Shown: in pieces, positions 32,487-44,157 of the stretch
Layout: every line of letters starts with the position of its first letter
Numbering within the stretch: position 1 is the first letter of the stretch
Source of the DNA: Simmondsia chinensis
Lineage: Eukaryota > Streptophyta > Magnoliopsida > Caryophyllales > Simmondsiaceae
Reading direction: 5' to 3'
Length of the DNA stretch: 64,000 nucleotides
NCBI GenBank assembly: GCA_018398585.1
Contig: JAGTTD010000019.1
Location: 8,903,702 to 8,967,701 of the forward strand
Notes under the pieces: generated by a model
Database searches by the model: none
What the model saw: only the letters and a program-made list of their open reading frames with translations
Told to the model about the DNA's origin: nothing
Translations under genes and position numbers: made by a program

Positions 32487-33418
32487 TGTAATGCCCCCAA
32501 ATATTTTTACCGAATACGCTTAAGTTAAAAGGGTGCTACATAGCCGTACTATAATGAAGTCCCACATTATAGTACGAAGCCCGAAAAACTTATGAACTAA
32601 AATTTCTCAAAATTCTATAAAGGTTTCCATAATAAATAATAGATAGTTCCAAATATATCAATACTAACAATTCAAAACTAGTAGTGCGAAAGTTCAAAAT
32701 TACAATATGTCATATAGTTTATAATATTCTACTATGAAATTTATTTACTACTTAAACTACTCGAAATAAACTAATTCTCGAGATAGTAAGCTGCTCCATT
32801 TTTCTTCCTTCAAGGACTTGCCATGAGTTACTAATCTGGAAAATAAATTGGTAGGGTGAGCAAACAACACGCCCAACAAGTACACCACATACCCTACCCG
32901 GACCTGACATATTATTTAAAACATAAAAAAAAAGGAAGGAATTCAATGTAAAGAAAATCCAGTTTATCCTCCACGATCATATCGTAAGAGACATAAACAT
33001 CATATTGTATTTAAATTCATTTCATGAAAGTTTCTCAATTTGACCCACAGATCAATCGGAGATCTTGGTTTGTATTACACCCCACAACAGCGCCATATAT
33101 CAACTTTTGCATAATTCACCTTGAATTAATCACGACACACGCTCTTTTACAATGCATTCAATTCGTTGGCAACACACGCTCTTTTAGAACGCATTCAATT
33201 CGTTGGCGACACACGCTCATTTAGAGTGCATTCAATTCGTCGGCGACACATGCTCTTTTAGAATGCATTCAATTCGTTGAAGACACACGCTCTTTTAGAA
33301 TGCATTCAATTCGTTGAAGACACACGCTCTTATATAATGCATTCAATTCATCAGCGACACACGCTCCTTTAGAATTCATTAAATTCTTCGGCCACGTAGG
33401 CTCTTTTAAAATTTAATT
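32487..33418 (-). repeat. E3 3' LTR, first segment
   Basis: Pairs with 42329-43214. From about 33120 to 33400 it holds a tandem repeat with CATTCAATTCGTTGGCGACA and CACGCTCTTTTAGAATG, period about 37 bp, also present at 42970-43200 in the other LTR. Confidence 0.88.
33120..33400. repeat. 37-bp tandem repeat within E3 LTR
   Basis: Seven or so copies with GACACACGCTCTTTTAGAA followed by GCATTCAATTCGTTGG. The homologous block in the other LTR is more diverged (TGCTTTTTTAGAATACATTC). Confidence 0.88.
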
Positions 33419-34560
33419 TGTTGTGATTTGAGGGGTCAAAAAACAGATTTTAATCTGGTTAAAGTTCTCAAAACACTTCCGTTAATGTTGATCTTAAAGA
33501 AAACCAAACCTATTAGCAACCTAATTTCAAAACCTGTTGCTTTAACTTTACAAATTTTAGGTTATCTTTATTAATTTTGGTTTTGTCTTCAACACTAACT
33601 TAGTTTATAGAAGGATCGGTGAAAATGGTGATTTTTAAATTGTGGCTCTAAGATTTAATTTGAGATTACAAACGACGATAAAAGACATAAACAAAAATAA
33701 AGTACACACGATTTTTAACATGGTTCGGTCCAAAATGACCTCCACGGTCCCCCTACCACTAGAGAGATCTATATTATTAATATTACAAACCATATTACAA
33801 ATCATGTAATATTACAAGGCACTTTCCAAAATAACCAAAGCTATTAAGTCACAACCCTTTCTCAAACCAATGTTTACAAACCAAACAGTAAAGAAAGAGA
33901 AAGGAGTAAGAAGTTATATCGACTCCAAGCTAGTGGCCGCGAGTCTCATGATTCCAAGTCTAACCTTTGGATGAGCCTTTGTGGTTTCCAGCTCCTAGCG
34001 AGTCCTCTTCTTACCGGCACGGGTTCGACACTGAAATCCCCTAAGTCAAAAAAAACACCTTAAAGGGCAGAGGAGGATGACCGGTTTTTGGGAGAGAGAA
34101 AGGAGGAGAGAGAGACGGTTGAAAAACACCCAAAAAGCAACCCCAAGAAATGAACACTTATCTTTCTCTCTCCTAGAACCCCAATCCAAGTCCTTGCAAA
34201 TGTGAGCCGTTGATACTGCCGCCCAATTCAAGGGCCAAGATGTGACCTCCAATAACAGCGAATCAGGACACGACACGTGTCCAAGTTTGGGAGGGAAAAT
34301 GCAACGATTAACAAGCTTCCTTGAGAAGCTACACCGGGTGGGGTACAGCTGTACCCCACCAATATTTTATATACATATTTTTTTTAATAATAACAGTAAT
34401 AAATTCAAATTTTAACATATAAAATTTAGTTTATTTTTTTCTTTAATTTAAAACCAGTTTAAATTATTTTTAACAAAACACAAGTTGTAACGTTAATAAC
34501 TTTGATCTCATGCCTTGTTTCGGGATATAGTTTAGACTATATAGGAACCAAATTCTAACA
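33419..34560 (-). repeat. C4 3' LTR
   Basis: 1142 bp, TGTTGTGATTTGAGG to AATTCTAACA on the plus strand. Closely matches the other LTR with a few small indels. Confidence 0.93.
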
Positions 34561-34642
34561 ATTCTCCACCTGGTTCCTATATGGTCTAACTACTGGATTC
34601 ACTCTAATAATAGGGGGGCAAAACAATTTTTGTTTTGGTCCA

Positions 34643-36088
34643 TCAGCAGCCTCCTGGATCCCAGGAGTCCTGAATTAGGTTAATACACTTTATTAATTTG
34701 TTCAAGGGTACGGCCTTGGATCCCATATCTGCCGGGTTATCATTTCTACAAATTTTCTGTAGGTCCACCTTTCTCGACTCTATCTGTTCAGTAACAAAAT
34801 GTCGCCTGATAGTGAGATGCTTACTCCTATCATGAAATACAGGGTTCTTACTTAACGCTAGGGCCGATTGGCTATCCGTATATATCGTTGGTACCCCTAG
34901 GCCTAAGTTTAATTCATCTAGAAGTCTACTTAGCCATATCGCCTCTTTAATGGCATCTGTTAGTGCCAAGAGCTCGGCTTCAGTCGTCGGCAATGCCGTC
35001 AATGACTGGAGCTTAGATCTTTGACTAACAGCTCTGCTATTTAAAGAGAAGATGTAGGAGCTCGTGGACTTACGCTTGTCAAGGTCTCCACCGAAATCAC
35101 TATCAGTGTATCCTGAAAGTCTTAGGTCTGCATCTGTTCGTCCAAACGTAAGTCCTAGCTTCGTGGTACCCTTGATATATCTCAAGAGCCACTTAACCCC
35201 ATTCCAATGTTCTTTCCCGGGATTCATCATGAATCTAGAGAGCACATTAATGGGATAGGCTAAATCAGGCCTAGTGCATGTCATGGGGTATATAATGGAA
35301 CCTATTGCATTAGCATAAGGAACATTAACCATTTCGGCCACTTCCTGTTCATTTCCTGGACATTGTGTTACTGAAAATTTGTGATGTGCGGCAATGGGAA
35401 CTCTAACAATTTTAGCATCTTTCATGTTAAACCAATGAATGACCTTTTCTAAGTATGAGGTTTGGCATAAGTTTATCGTATGTTTAGTACGATCCCTACT
35501 TATTTCCATCCCTAAGATTTTCTTAGATGGACCTAGGTCTTTCATTTCAAAGTTCTGGTTTAACATGTCTTTCAATTTCTCAATCTCAGTGAGATGACGG
35601 CTAGCTATCAACATGTCATCCACATAAATCTATAAATATACAGCAGAATCAGAATTTAAATTTTTCGCATAGAAACACACATCATGTATTAGCCTAGAGA
35701 ACCCAACTTCAGTCATAAAGTGGTGGAACCGCTTGTACTAGTGCCTCGGGGACTGTTTTAGTCCATACAAGGACTTCCTAAGTCTACATACAAGGTCAGC
35801 ATTCTTGGGCTTCACAAAACCCTCGGGCAGAGCCATGCAGGTCTCTTCATCGAGCTCCCCATGCAAGAAAGTGGTTGTCACATCTATCTGTTCCAGTTCT
35901 GGGTCAAACTTGGCTGTCAAAGCCATCAGCACCCTAATGGTGGTGTGTTTTATTACTGGCGAAAATATTTCGTTATAATCCACACCTTCTTGCTGTGTGA
36001 AGCCTTTAGCTACAAGCCTGGCCTTAAACCTAGGTTTTCCAAAAGGTAAACAAGGTTCCTTAATCTTGAATATCCACTTAGATCCCAC
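34643..36088 (-). pseudogene. C4 reverse transcriptase and RNase H
   Basis: RT begins with MGSKWIFKIKEPC and KARLVAKGFTQQEGVDYNEI, then FSPVIKHTTIRVLMAL, IDVTTTFLHGELDEE and VCRLRKSLYGLKQSPR. One stop near 35736 and another near 35624 interrupt it; between them HHFMTEVGF is readable. Then LYVDDMLIASR (catalytic YVDD intact), MKDLGPSKKILGMEISRD and TRPDLAYPINVLSRFM. RNase H has GYTDSDFGGDLDKRKST, TEAELLALTDAIKEAIWL, IYTDSQSALALSKN and SKHLTIRRHFVTEQI. Only a few point changes prevent a full protein. Confidence 0.9.
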
Positions 36089-37836
36089 TAGCTTCTTGCG
36101 CCGGCTTGGGCACTAGTAACCAAGTCCTATTCTTTACCAAGGAATCCATTTTTGCCTTCATAGCATCCAGCCATTTTGCTGAATGCTGGCTGTTAACAGC
36201 CTCCTTGAAGCTTAAAGGTTCTAACTCAATATATTCTAATGCTGTATTTAGGGCGTAGGCTATGCAATCCACATATCCTAACCTCTTTGGGCGTCTCACG
36301 TCCCTCCTTACCCTATCTCTTGACAGTAGATAGTCACCTAGCTCGTTTTCAAGTATGGTCTCTGTTTCCATCACTGTTATTGGTTCGGTGCCTTTTTCAG
36401 CACCACTTACATCTTGAGATTGATCTATCTGGGTTTTTAACACTTGTTCGGGTTCTACTCTATCTGGCTTTGGTTCAAGTTCAGTTCTTGTTTTTGTTTC
36501 ACTTTGGTAATTCGGTTTAGGTGGGTTCCTCTCAAATTCATAGTGTTCTGGCTCAAACATGCGCTTTTTAGGAGTTAAGTTCTTATCTAAGTAGGGCATT
36601 TCATGTTCATTAAACTTCACATCTCTACTTATGATAATTTTCGTTTTGTTTCCATCCTTAACTCCTATTCTGTATCCCTTTACCCCTTCAGGGTGGCCGA
36701 AGAACATACCTTTGACGGCTCTTGGTTCCAGCTTGCCCTCCGACCGGTGGGCATAGGCTGCACAGCCAAAGACTCTCAATAATGAGTAGTCTGCCGGTTT
36801 TTCCGTCCACATTTCTTCTGGTGTTTTTAGGCCAATACCAGATGAGGGCGTCCTATTCACTAAATAGCTGGTTGTTTTAACAGCCTCCCCCCAAAACTGT
36901 TTACCCAGGCCTAAGGCAAACAGCATACACTGAACTGTCCAACAGGATTCGGTTCATACGCTCCGCAACACCATTCTGTTGGGGTGTTCCTCTAACAATA
37001 CTCTGATGTATGATTCTGTTTTTCGCACATAACTCATCAAATTCGCTATTTATGTATTTCAGCCCGTTGTCAGTTCTTAGGTATTTCATTTTTCGTCCGG
37101 TTATATTTTCTATCTGAATTTTCCACCTATTAAATGTGGGAAAGCAATCATCCTTATTTTTCAGCAAAAAAGTCCAAACTTTGCTTGAGAAATCATCAAT
37201 AATGGAAAGAAAATATAAAGCTCCACCTAAAGTCGACACCCTGGCAGGCCCCCATAAATCCGAATGAATGTAATCTAATGGCCCATGAGTTATGTGTTTA
37301 CCTGCATTAAACATCAACCTGTGATGTTTACCAAAGATACAAGATTCACAAAAACTTAGTTTTGAAATATTATCTCCACCTAACAGGCCTCGTTTGGCCA
37401 ACTCTTTCAAACCTCTCTCCGACACATGACCTAACCTCTTATGCCATAGTTCTGTTGGGCCGATATTAACTATTGCATTAGACTCTCCCGACATTATTCT
37501 ACCCTTTAGCCCATATAACCCATTTTTTAGCTCACCTTTTAGAACTACCAAGGATCCTTTCATAATATTCAATTCTGAGTTCATGGCCCTAAATGACATT
37601 CCCTTCAGGTCCAACTGACCTAGGGAAATCAGGTTCCTACGTAGGTTGGGAACATGTCTTACATCCGCAAGTTTGTATGTAGTCCCATTAGTTAATTTTA
37701 TCTTGACAGACCCAATTCCAACTATTTTGCATCCCTGGTTATCTCCTAACAGCACCCTTCCCCCATCAACAGGTTTGTAATTAATGAAATTTGATCTAGT
37801 GGTAGTCATATGAAAACTATACCCTGAGTCTAACAC
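36078..37836 (-). pseudogene. C4 protease C-terminus and integrase
   Basis: Begins with the protease active site VLDSGYSFHMTTTRS, immediately after a TAG where Trp is expected. The integrase zinc region LWHKRLGHVSERGL and CESCIFGKHHR follows. The core is IHSDLWGPARVSTLGGALYF (first Asp), YLRTDNGLKYINSEF (second Asp) and QQNGVAERMNRILLD (Glu), all present. A frameshift at about 36901-36926 separates it from the second frame, ALGLGKQFWGEAVKTTSYLV, VFGCAAYAHR and VKGMFFGHPEGVKGYRIG. The acidic linker (EPKPDRVEPEQVLK) leads into RT. Confidence 0.88.
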
Positions 37837-38771
37837 CTATTCATGTTCTAATGTATGAGACGAAACATTAACATGATCAGAAGTACTACAGTCAAACATA
37901 GCACGTTCAGGCAGTTCACAATTGGTATTTAAATCACACAAATCAACTAAAATAGTAAGAACTTCAGCATTTTCAGATTCAAATGAAACCACATTGTCTA
38001 CTGTTCCTGGTGTTTTGTTCTTATCAGGGCAATTCTTTTTCATATGTCCTAATTTATTGCACCTGTAACATTTCATTTTTGTCATATCTCTTCTACCTCT
38101 AGACTTAGAATGATACTTACTCTTGGATCTTTTCTTGTTATTATTGGATTGTCTATCATTTGTTCTTCCCCTCATTACTAATCCCTCACCACTGGTTCCA
38201 TATTTCCCCTCCCTTTTCAATTCTAGAATTTTACTCCTAAGTGCTTGCATCACTTCATCTAAAGTAACTTTTATTCTACCATATCTTAGTGTGCCTTTAA
38301 AGGCCCTAAGATACTTAGGTAAAACACACAGTAAGACTATAGCTTGAACCTCATCCTTAATTCCAGCATCTACGTTTTTAGGTCTTGTAAAATTCTATTG
38401 AATTCTTCTAATGAATCCTCTAGTGGTTTATGTTCTGACATTCTGTAAGTGAAGAAATTTTCCATATAAAGTATCCTATTACTTAAAAATTCAGCTTTAT
38501 AAATTTATTCTAGCTTATCCCATATCTTCGCTACAGTGGTTTCAATAGCAACTAAGGGAAGAATATTTTTATCCAAACACATAACAAGAGTACCATACGC
38601 TCACTGTTCCTTGTCTACCTTATCCTTCTCAGTCAGATGAGAAGGCTGTTTGGCTGGCTCCAGCAGCGCGTATCCAACACCCTGGGACATCGGGAGAGCC
38701 TTGGTCTTCATCTTCCAAAGAGTATAATCATTCTTCCCGTCAAGTTTCTCAATCTCAAACTTAGCAGCCAT
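37837..38771 (-). pseudogene. C4 gag
   Basis: The start is ATG 38769-38771 (MAAKFEIEKLDGKNDYTLWK), the usual Copia Gag opening, 142 bases inside the primer site. Two in-frame stops near 38600 and 38510 and a frame slip near 38380 break the N-terminal half. The C-terminal half is open (LDEVMQALRSKILELKREGK) with an intact CCHC zinc knuckle, CYRCNKLGHMKKNC. The gag frame meets the protease directly at a TAG (37837-37839). Confidence 0.85.
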
Positions 38772-38927
38772 TTTCCTTTTAAAAGGTTTTCAAAAAAACA
38801 GCAACAAAAAAAAAGTGGTTTTCAATTTTTTGTAAAAGAAAACGGGTCTGTTTTTAAAACATGTTTTTATGCTCAGTTAAAGAACCACGTCCGTCTTTTT
38901 CACAAGCCTTAAGGCTCTAATACCACT

Positions 38928-40096
38928 TGTTGTGATTTGAGGGTTCAAAAAATAGATTTTAATCTGGTTAAAGTTCTCAAAACACTTCCATTAATGTTGA
39001 TCTTAGAGAAAACCGAACCTATTAGCAGCCTAATTTCAAAACCTGTTGCTTTAACTTTACAAATTTTAGGTTATCTTTATTAAATCCGGTTTTGTCTTCA
39101 ACACTAACTTAGTTTATAGAAGGATCGGTGAAAATGGTGATTTTTAAACTGTGGCTCTAAGATTTAAGTTGAGATTACAAATGACGATAGAAGACATAAA
39201 CAAAAATAGAGTACACACGATTTTTAACGTGGTTCAGTCCTAAATGACCTACTCCACGGTCCCCCTACCACTAGAGAGATCCATATTATAAATATTACAA
39301 ACCATATTACAAATCACATAATATTACAAGGAGCTTTCCACAATAACCTAAGCTATTAAGTTACAACCCTTTCTCAAACCAATCTTTACAAACCAAACAG
39401 TAAAGAAAGAGAAAGGAGTAAGAAGTTATACCGACTCCAAGCTAGTGGCCGCGAGTTTCACGATCCCAAGTCCCACCTTTGGACCAGCCTTCGTGGTTTC
39501 TAGCTCCTACCGAGTCCTCTTCTTACCGGCACGGGTTTGACACTGAAATCCCCTAAGCAAACCCTAAAAAAGACACCTTAAAGGGGAGAGGAGGATGCCC
39601 AGTTTTTGAGAGAGAGGAAGGAGGAGAGAGAGACGGTTGAAAAACACACAAAAAGCAACCCAAAAAAAAGAACACTTATCTTTTTCTTTCCCAGAACCCG
39701 AAATAAGTAGAAAAGGACAATACAAGTCCTTGCAAATGTGAGCCATTGATACTGCCGCCCAATTCAAGGGCCAAGATGTGGCCTCCAATAACAGCGAATC
39801 AGGACACGACACGTGTCCAAGTTTGGGAGGAAAAATGCAACGGTTAACAAGCTTCCTTGAGAAGCTACACCGGGTGGGGTACAGCTGTACCCCACCAATA
39901 TTGTATATACATATTTTTTTTATTAATAACAGTAATAAATTCAAATTTTAACATATAAAATTTAATTTATTTTTTTCTTTAATTTAAAACCAGTTTAAAT
40001 TATTTTTAACAAAACACAAGTTGTACCGTTAATAACTTAGATCTCATGCCTTGTTTCGGGACATAGTTCAGACTATATAGGAACCAAATTCTAATA
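38928..40096 (-). repeat. C4 5' LTR
   Basis: 1169 bp from TGTTGTGATTTGAGGG to AAATTCTAATA; the terminal CA is mutated to TA at 40096, next to the TAATT duplication. Contains a pyrimidine/purine-rich GAGAGAGGAAGGAGGAGAG block shared with the other copy. Confidence 0.92.
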
Positions 40097-40101
40097 TAAT
40101 T

Positions 40102-40589
40102 CATTGAATTCGATATAATTTCAACAAGTTCACAATAGCTTCATCCGCATTATCACAAGTATAAATTCTTCCAACAATTCACATATTCTATCATCAAATC
40201 AATGTATAAATCGATATAATTCAGATCGTAAGAGTAATAATCACACAATCAATCAAACATATATGCCCGACCCTAATTTAACAAAATATTAAATTACTTA
40301 AACATAAGTCTTATATACCAAGTCATATAAAACAATTTTTATAATTCACAAACAAGTAGGGTAAGTGGTATACTTACATTCACTATCTTCTAATTCAGAA
40401 ATCAGACTCTTATTGTGAATTAGCTTCGAATCCTATCAAGCGCGGAGTCGGAGTTTAGGGTTTTGATGAGAGAAAAGAGTGAGGCGCGAGGAAGAGCAAA
40501 AGGGAGGATGAGAGAATTTAGAAAGAAGGGTTTTTGGGGTTTTGGGTTTACACGGGTTTATAATCCCCCCCTTTTTTTTTTCTTTTCTA

Positions 40590-40644
<55 letters not shown>

Positions 40645-40805
40645 TATTATTTTCTTTCCCTTTCTTTATAATCTATATATATTATTAATGGATCCTCTTT
40701 TTTTTATTTTAAATTAATTCATTAATTTATTGAATCTAATAGGAATAATAGTGAGTTTTGAATTTTATTATAATACTTCCTAATTTAATTAGATTGGGTA
40801 TTACA
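40102..40805 (-). repeat. E3 3' LTR, second segment
   Basis: Resumes TCATTGAATTCGATATAAT, pairing with 43219 onward, and ends GGGTATTACA at 40805 next to CCTCACCCCCTTAAATAAA, the polypurine tract read on minus. Contains a CA microsatellite not expanded in the other LTR. Confidence 0.88.
40593..40640. repeat. (CA)n microsatellite
   Basis: About 24 CA units in E3's left LTR. The paired LTR has only a short TATATATA run at the same place, so the expansion happened after insertion. Confidence 0.95.
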
Positions 40806-40850
40806 TCCTCACCCCCTTAAATAAAAGTTTCGTCTCCGAAACTTACATCT

Positions 40851-42056
40851 TCAATTAAGTAGACAGGGTATTACAATACCTGTCACCAAACGGTCATTGG
40901 CAGTCTCGTCCTTCTGGATCATGGCAAATACTCTAGCGTTATCCCTAGGTCCTTGCCTGTCATCATTGGCTCTATTCTTGGCACCATTCTTGAGAGGACA
41001 ATCACGAGCTATATTTTCCCTCCCTCTACACTCATAGCACACCCCTGCTTTTCCATAGCATTCACCTGGATGGAACTTCCCACAGTAATCACATTTTTCG
41101 ATTTCAGTGCTAGAACCCTCTGGGTTCTTCTGGAACTTCTTGTCGTCGCCGCCAAATTGGTTAGGCTTTTCACCCTGAAACTTATCGTTAGATGGCCTCT
41201 TCTTGGCAGCATATTCCTGTTCTTCCAACTTCAGATTTGCTTCAACCTTCAATGCACGTTCAAGGACCTCCTTATATTTCTTAAAAATTACACTTGACAG
41301 ACACCTTCTAATGCGAGGAAGCAATCCCCTTTCAAACCTGTTTGCTTTACCAATTTCAGATGCCATGATTCTCGGGCTAAAACGCCCCAATTCATGAAAT
41401 TTGTTGGCATACTGCAATACCGTCATATATTCTCCTTGTCTCAGCTCGTAGAATTCATTCTCTTTCGTCATTCTGAGTGCTTAAGAGAAAAACTGGTTGT
41501 AGAAGATCTCCTTAAACTCTTCCCAATCCAAAGGCTCAATAGCATTCTGGCATGCTACCTTGACTGTAGCCCACCAGAACTCCGCAATCCCCTTAAGAAA
41601 GGGGGTGGCTTCTTGAACCTTATTATCATCGGCAATTGACATTGCCTCGAACGAGGTCTCCATCTCTTGTATCCATTTTTCAGCTTCTGGAGGGTCATCT
41701 GCTCCTTCAAACCTTGGGGCCCTCAACTTTGACAACCTTTCAAAGGGAGTCTCTTCAACATGTCGAGTGAGGGGAGGCACATCTTGGACTTGTTGCTGGT
41801 GTTGCAAGAGGTTAACCATGAACTGGTGCATTGTTGCAACATCGAATTGATTATAGAAACCACCTGAGCTCTGGCCGTATTGACTAGTGGGTCTATTCTG
41901 TAGTTGAACGCGTTCCTCATCAGGGTACTCCTGGCCTATATCCTTCTCCGATTCACTAAGGTGTTCCTCGATTGGGGGTGGAACCCTGCTCTTTCCCTTT
42001 AGGGTTCTCTTTCTCTTCAAGGATGCTAATATTTTACCCTTGTCACCCATCTTCAC
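40851..42056 (-). pseudogene. E3 Gag (Gypsy type with zinc knuckle)
   Basis: Starts MKMGDKGKILASLKRKRTLK at 42056. The core RLSKLRAPRFEGADDPPEAE, KWIQEMETSFEAM and EPLDWEEFKEIFYNQFF is a retrotrans_gag domain of the Ty3/gypsy chromovirus type. TAA at 41481-41483 is followed in the same frame by MTKENEFYELRQGEYMTVLQ and ANKFHELGRFSPRIMASE, then a basic linker and a knuckle region CDYCGKFHPGECYGKAGVCY with CRGRENIARDC. The protein ends at LVTGIVIPCLLN, where VTG normally begins the protease linker. The entire pol is therefore missing, and the polypurine tract follows within 50 bases. Confidence 0.88.
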
Positions 42057-42312
42057 CTGAATCCAGACTACATAAGAAACAAATTATTTTATATATTTTT
42101 TATTATTATTATAATTTTTTTAATATAGCCGAAGCTACCAATTCAAATAGCCACTTATATTTCCTTAGCACTGAAAATCTTGCTTCTCAATAATTAATAA
42201 CCTAAGTTCACATCTTATCACTTAAATTTCACAAGGTTCATAACCAAAGGCTCTTATATTAACACTACAATTCCCCAAAATTCGTAACCTAGCGCTCTCA
42301 ACGTAACCTAGC

Positions 42313-42324
42313 GCTTTGATACCA
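42313..42324 (-). promoter_or_regulatory. Primer-binding site of E3
   Basis: Minus strand TGGTATCAAAGC, four bases inside the LTR at 42329. It is a one-base variant of the initiator Met-tRNA site. Confidence 0.8.
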
Positions 42325-42328
42325 CTTA

Positions 42329-43821
42329 TGTAATGCCCCCAAACATTTTTACCAAATAGGCTTAAGTTAAAAGGGTGCAATAAGGCCGTACTGTAATGAA
42401 GTCCCACATAATAGTACGAAGCCTAAAAAACTTATGAACTAAAATTTCTCAAAATTCCATAAAGGTTCCCATAATAAATGATAGACAGTTCCAAATACAT
42501 CAATACTAACAATTCAAAACTAGTAGTGCAGAAGTTCAAAATTACAATATCTCATATAGTGTATAATATTCTACTACGAAATTCATTTACTACTTAAACT
42601 ACTCGAAATAAACTAATTCTCGAGATAGTAAGCTGCTTTATCTTTTTTTCATTCAGGGACTTGCCATGAGTTACTAATCTGGAAAATAAATTAGTTGGGT
42701 GAGCAAACAACACACTCAGCAAATACACCACATACTCTATCCGGACCAGACGTATTGTTTAAAACATAAAAAAAGGGAAGGAATTCAATATAAGGAAAAT
42801 CCAATTTATCCTCAGCGATCATATCATAAGAGACATAAACATCATATTATATTTAAATTCATTTCATGAAAGTTTCTCAATTTAACCCACATATCAATCG
42901 GAGATCTTAGTTGGTATTACACCCCACAACAGGGCCATATATCAACTTCTACATAATTCACCTTGAATTAATGGCGACACATGCTCTTTTAGAATACATT
43001 CAATTTGTTGGTGACACATGCTTTTTTAGAATACATTCAATTTGTTGGCGACACATGCTTTTTTAGAATGCATTCAATTCTTGGGCGACACACGCACTTT
43101 TAGAATGCATTCAATTCATTGGCGACACATGCTCTTATAGAATGCATTCAATTCATCAGCAAGACACGCCCTTTTAGAATTCATTAAATTCTTCGGCCAT
43201 GCAGGCTCTTTTCGAATTTAATTCATTGAATTCGATGTAACTTCAATAAGTTCACAATAATTTCATCCGCATTATCACAAGTATAAATTCTTTCAACAAT
43301 TCACATATTCTATCATCAAATCAATGTATAAATTGATATAATTGAAATTGTAAGAGTAATAATCACACAATCAATCAAACACATATGCCCGACTCTATTT
43401 TTACAAAATACTAAATCACATAAATATAAGTCTTATATATCAAGTCATATAAAAAAATTTTATAATTCACAAACAAGTAGGAGAAGTGATATACTTACAT
43501 TCACTGTCTTCTAATTCAAAAATCGGACTCTTATTATGAATTAGCTTCGAATCTTATCAACAGCGGAGTCGGAATTAGAAAGATGGGTTTTTGGGGTTTT
43601 GGGTTTACACGGGTTTATAGTCCCTTTTATTAATTTTTTTTCTTTTCTTTTATATATATATAATTTTCTTTCCTTTTCTTTATTATCTATATATATCATT
43701 AATGGATCCTCTTTTTTTTTTTCTAACAATTAATTTATTAATTTATTTAAACTAATAGGAATAATAGTGAGTTTTGAATTTTATTATAATATTTCGTAAT
43801 TTAATTAGAATGGGTATTACA
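42329..43821 (-). repeat. E3 5' LTR
   Basis: 1493 bp, TGTAATGCCCCCAAACA to GGGTATTACA, uninterrupted. It serves as the template that shows where C4 and the CA repeat entered the other LTR. Confidence 0.92.
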
Positions 43822-43826
43822 ACTTG

Positions 43827-44078
43827 TTTACATAACAATCTCATACGAGTTGTTTCTTGTTGTAATCAGGGAGAATCTTTAAAAATCGATGGTTAAGGAC
43901 AGTTACAAGATGTATATAAGGCAATGGTTAGTTGTATTGAGCATATGAGTGATAATAACAACTTTTCTCTCTGCTCTCAACTACTTTTCTCTCTATCCTC
44001 CTTCTTCTTCTTCTTCTAAAATATATATTCTTTCTAAACTCTATCTCAAACTTCTAATTCCTCTTTTTGATCCTAACA
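43827..44078 (+). repeat. E5 5' LTR, second segment
   Basis: Resumes TTTACATAACAATCTCAT and ends TTGATCCTAACA. Matches 45557-45794. Confidence 0.9.
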
Positions 44079-44080
44079 TT

Positions 44081-44092
44081 TGGTATCATAGC
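44081..44092 (+). promoter_or_regulatory. Primer-binding site of E5
   Basis: TGGTATCATAGC two bases inside the LTR; one-base variant of the initiator Met-tRNA site. Confidence 0.82.
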
Positions 44093-44157
44093 CAGAATTC
44101 TCATCGTCATAGGAGAATTGTGCTACTGTACGGGCAGATCGAAGAAAACAACAAATA

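Larger units (their letters stand above)
33419..40096 (-). mobile_element. Copia element C4 inserted in E3's 3' LTR
   Basis: Full-length 6678-bp element with two long LTRs, 33419-34560 and 38928-40096, that are highly similar. Flanked by TAATT on both sides (33414-33418 and 40097-40101). Polypurine tract (GGTGGAGAATT on minus) and primer site TGGTATTAGAGCC (38913-38925, minus) are in place. The pol order protease, integrase, RT, RNase H is Copia. Being innermost it is the youngest of the three nested elements, and its coding sequence is also the least damaged of the Copias here. Confidence 0.94.
32487..43821 (-). mobile_element. GAG-only LTR retrotransposon E3 inside E5's 5' LTR
   Basis: Starts TGTAATGCCCCCAAA and ends GGGTATTACA, flanked by ACTTG on both sides (32482-32486 and 43822-43826). 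Its left LTR (32487-33418 plus 40102-40805) and right LTR (42329-43821) are clearly related, about 1.5-1.6 kb each. The internal region of about 1.5 kb encodes only a Gypsy-type Gag on the minus strand. The left LTR is itself interrupted by Copia element C4. The structure fits the TR-GAG class of non-autonomous elements, which need pol from a relative. Confidence 0.9.
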
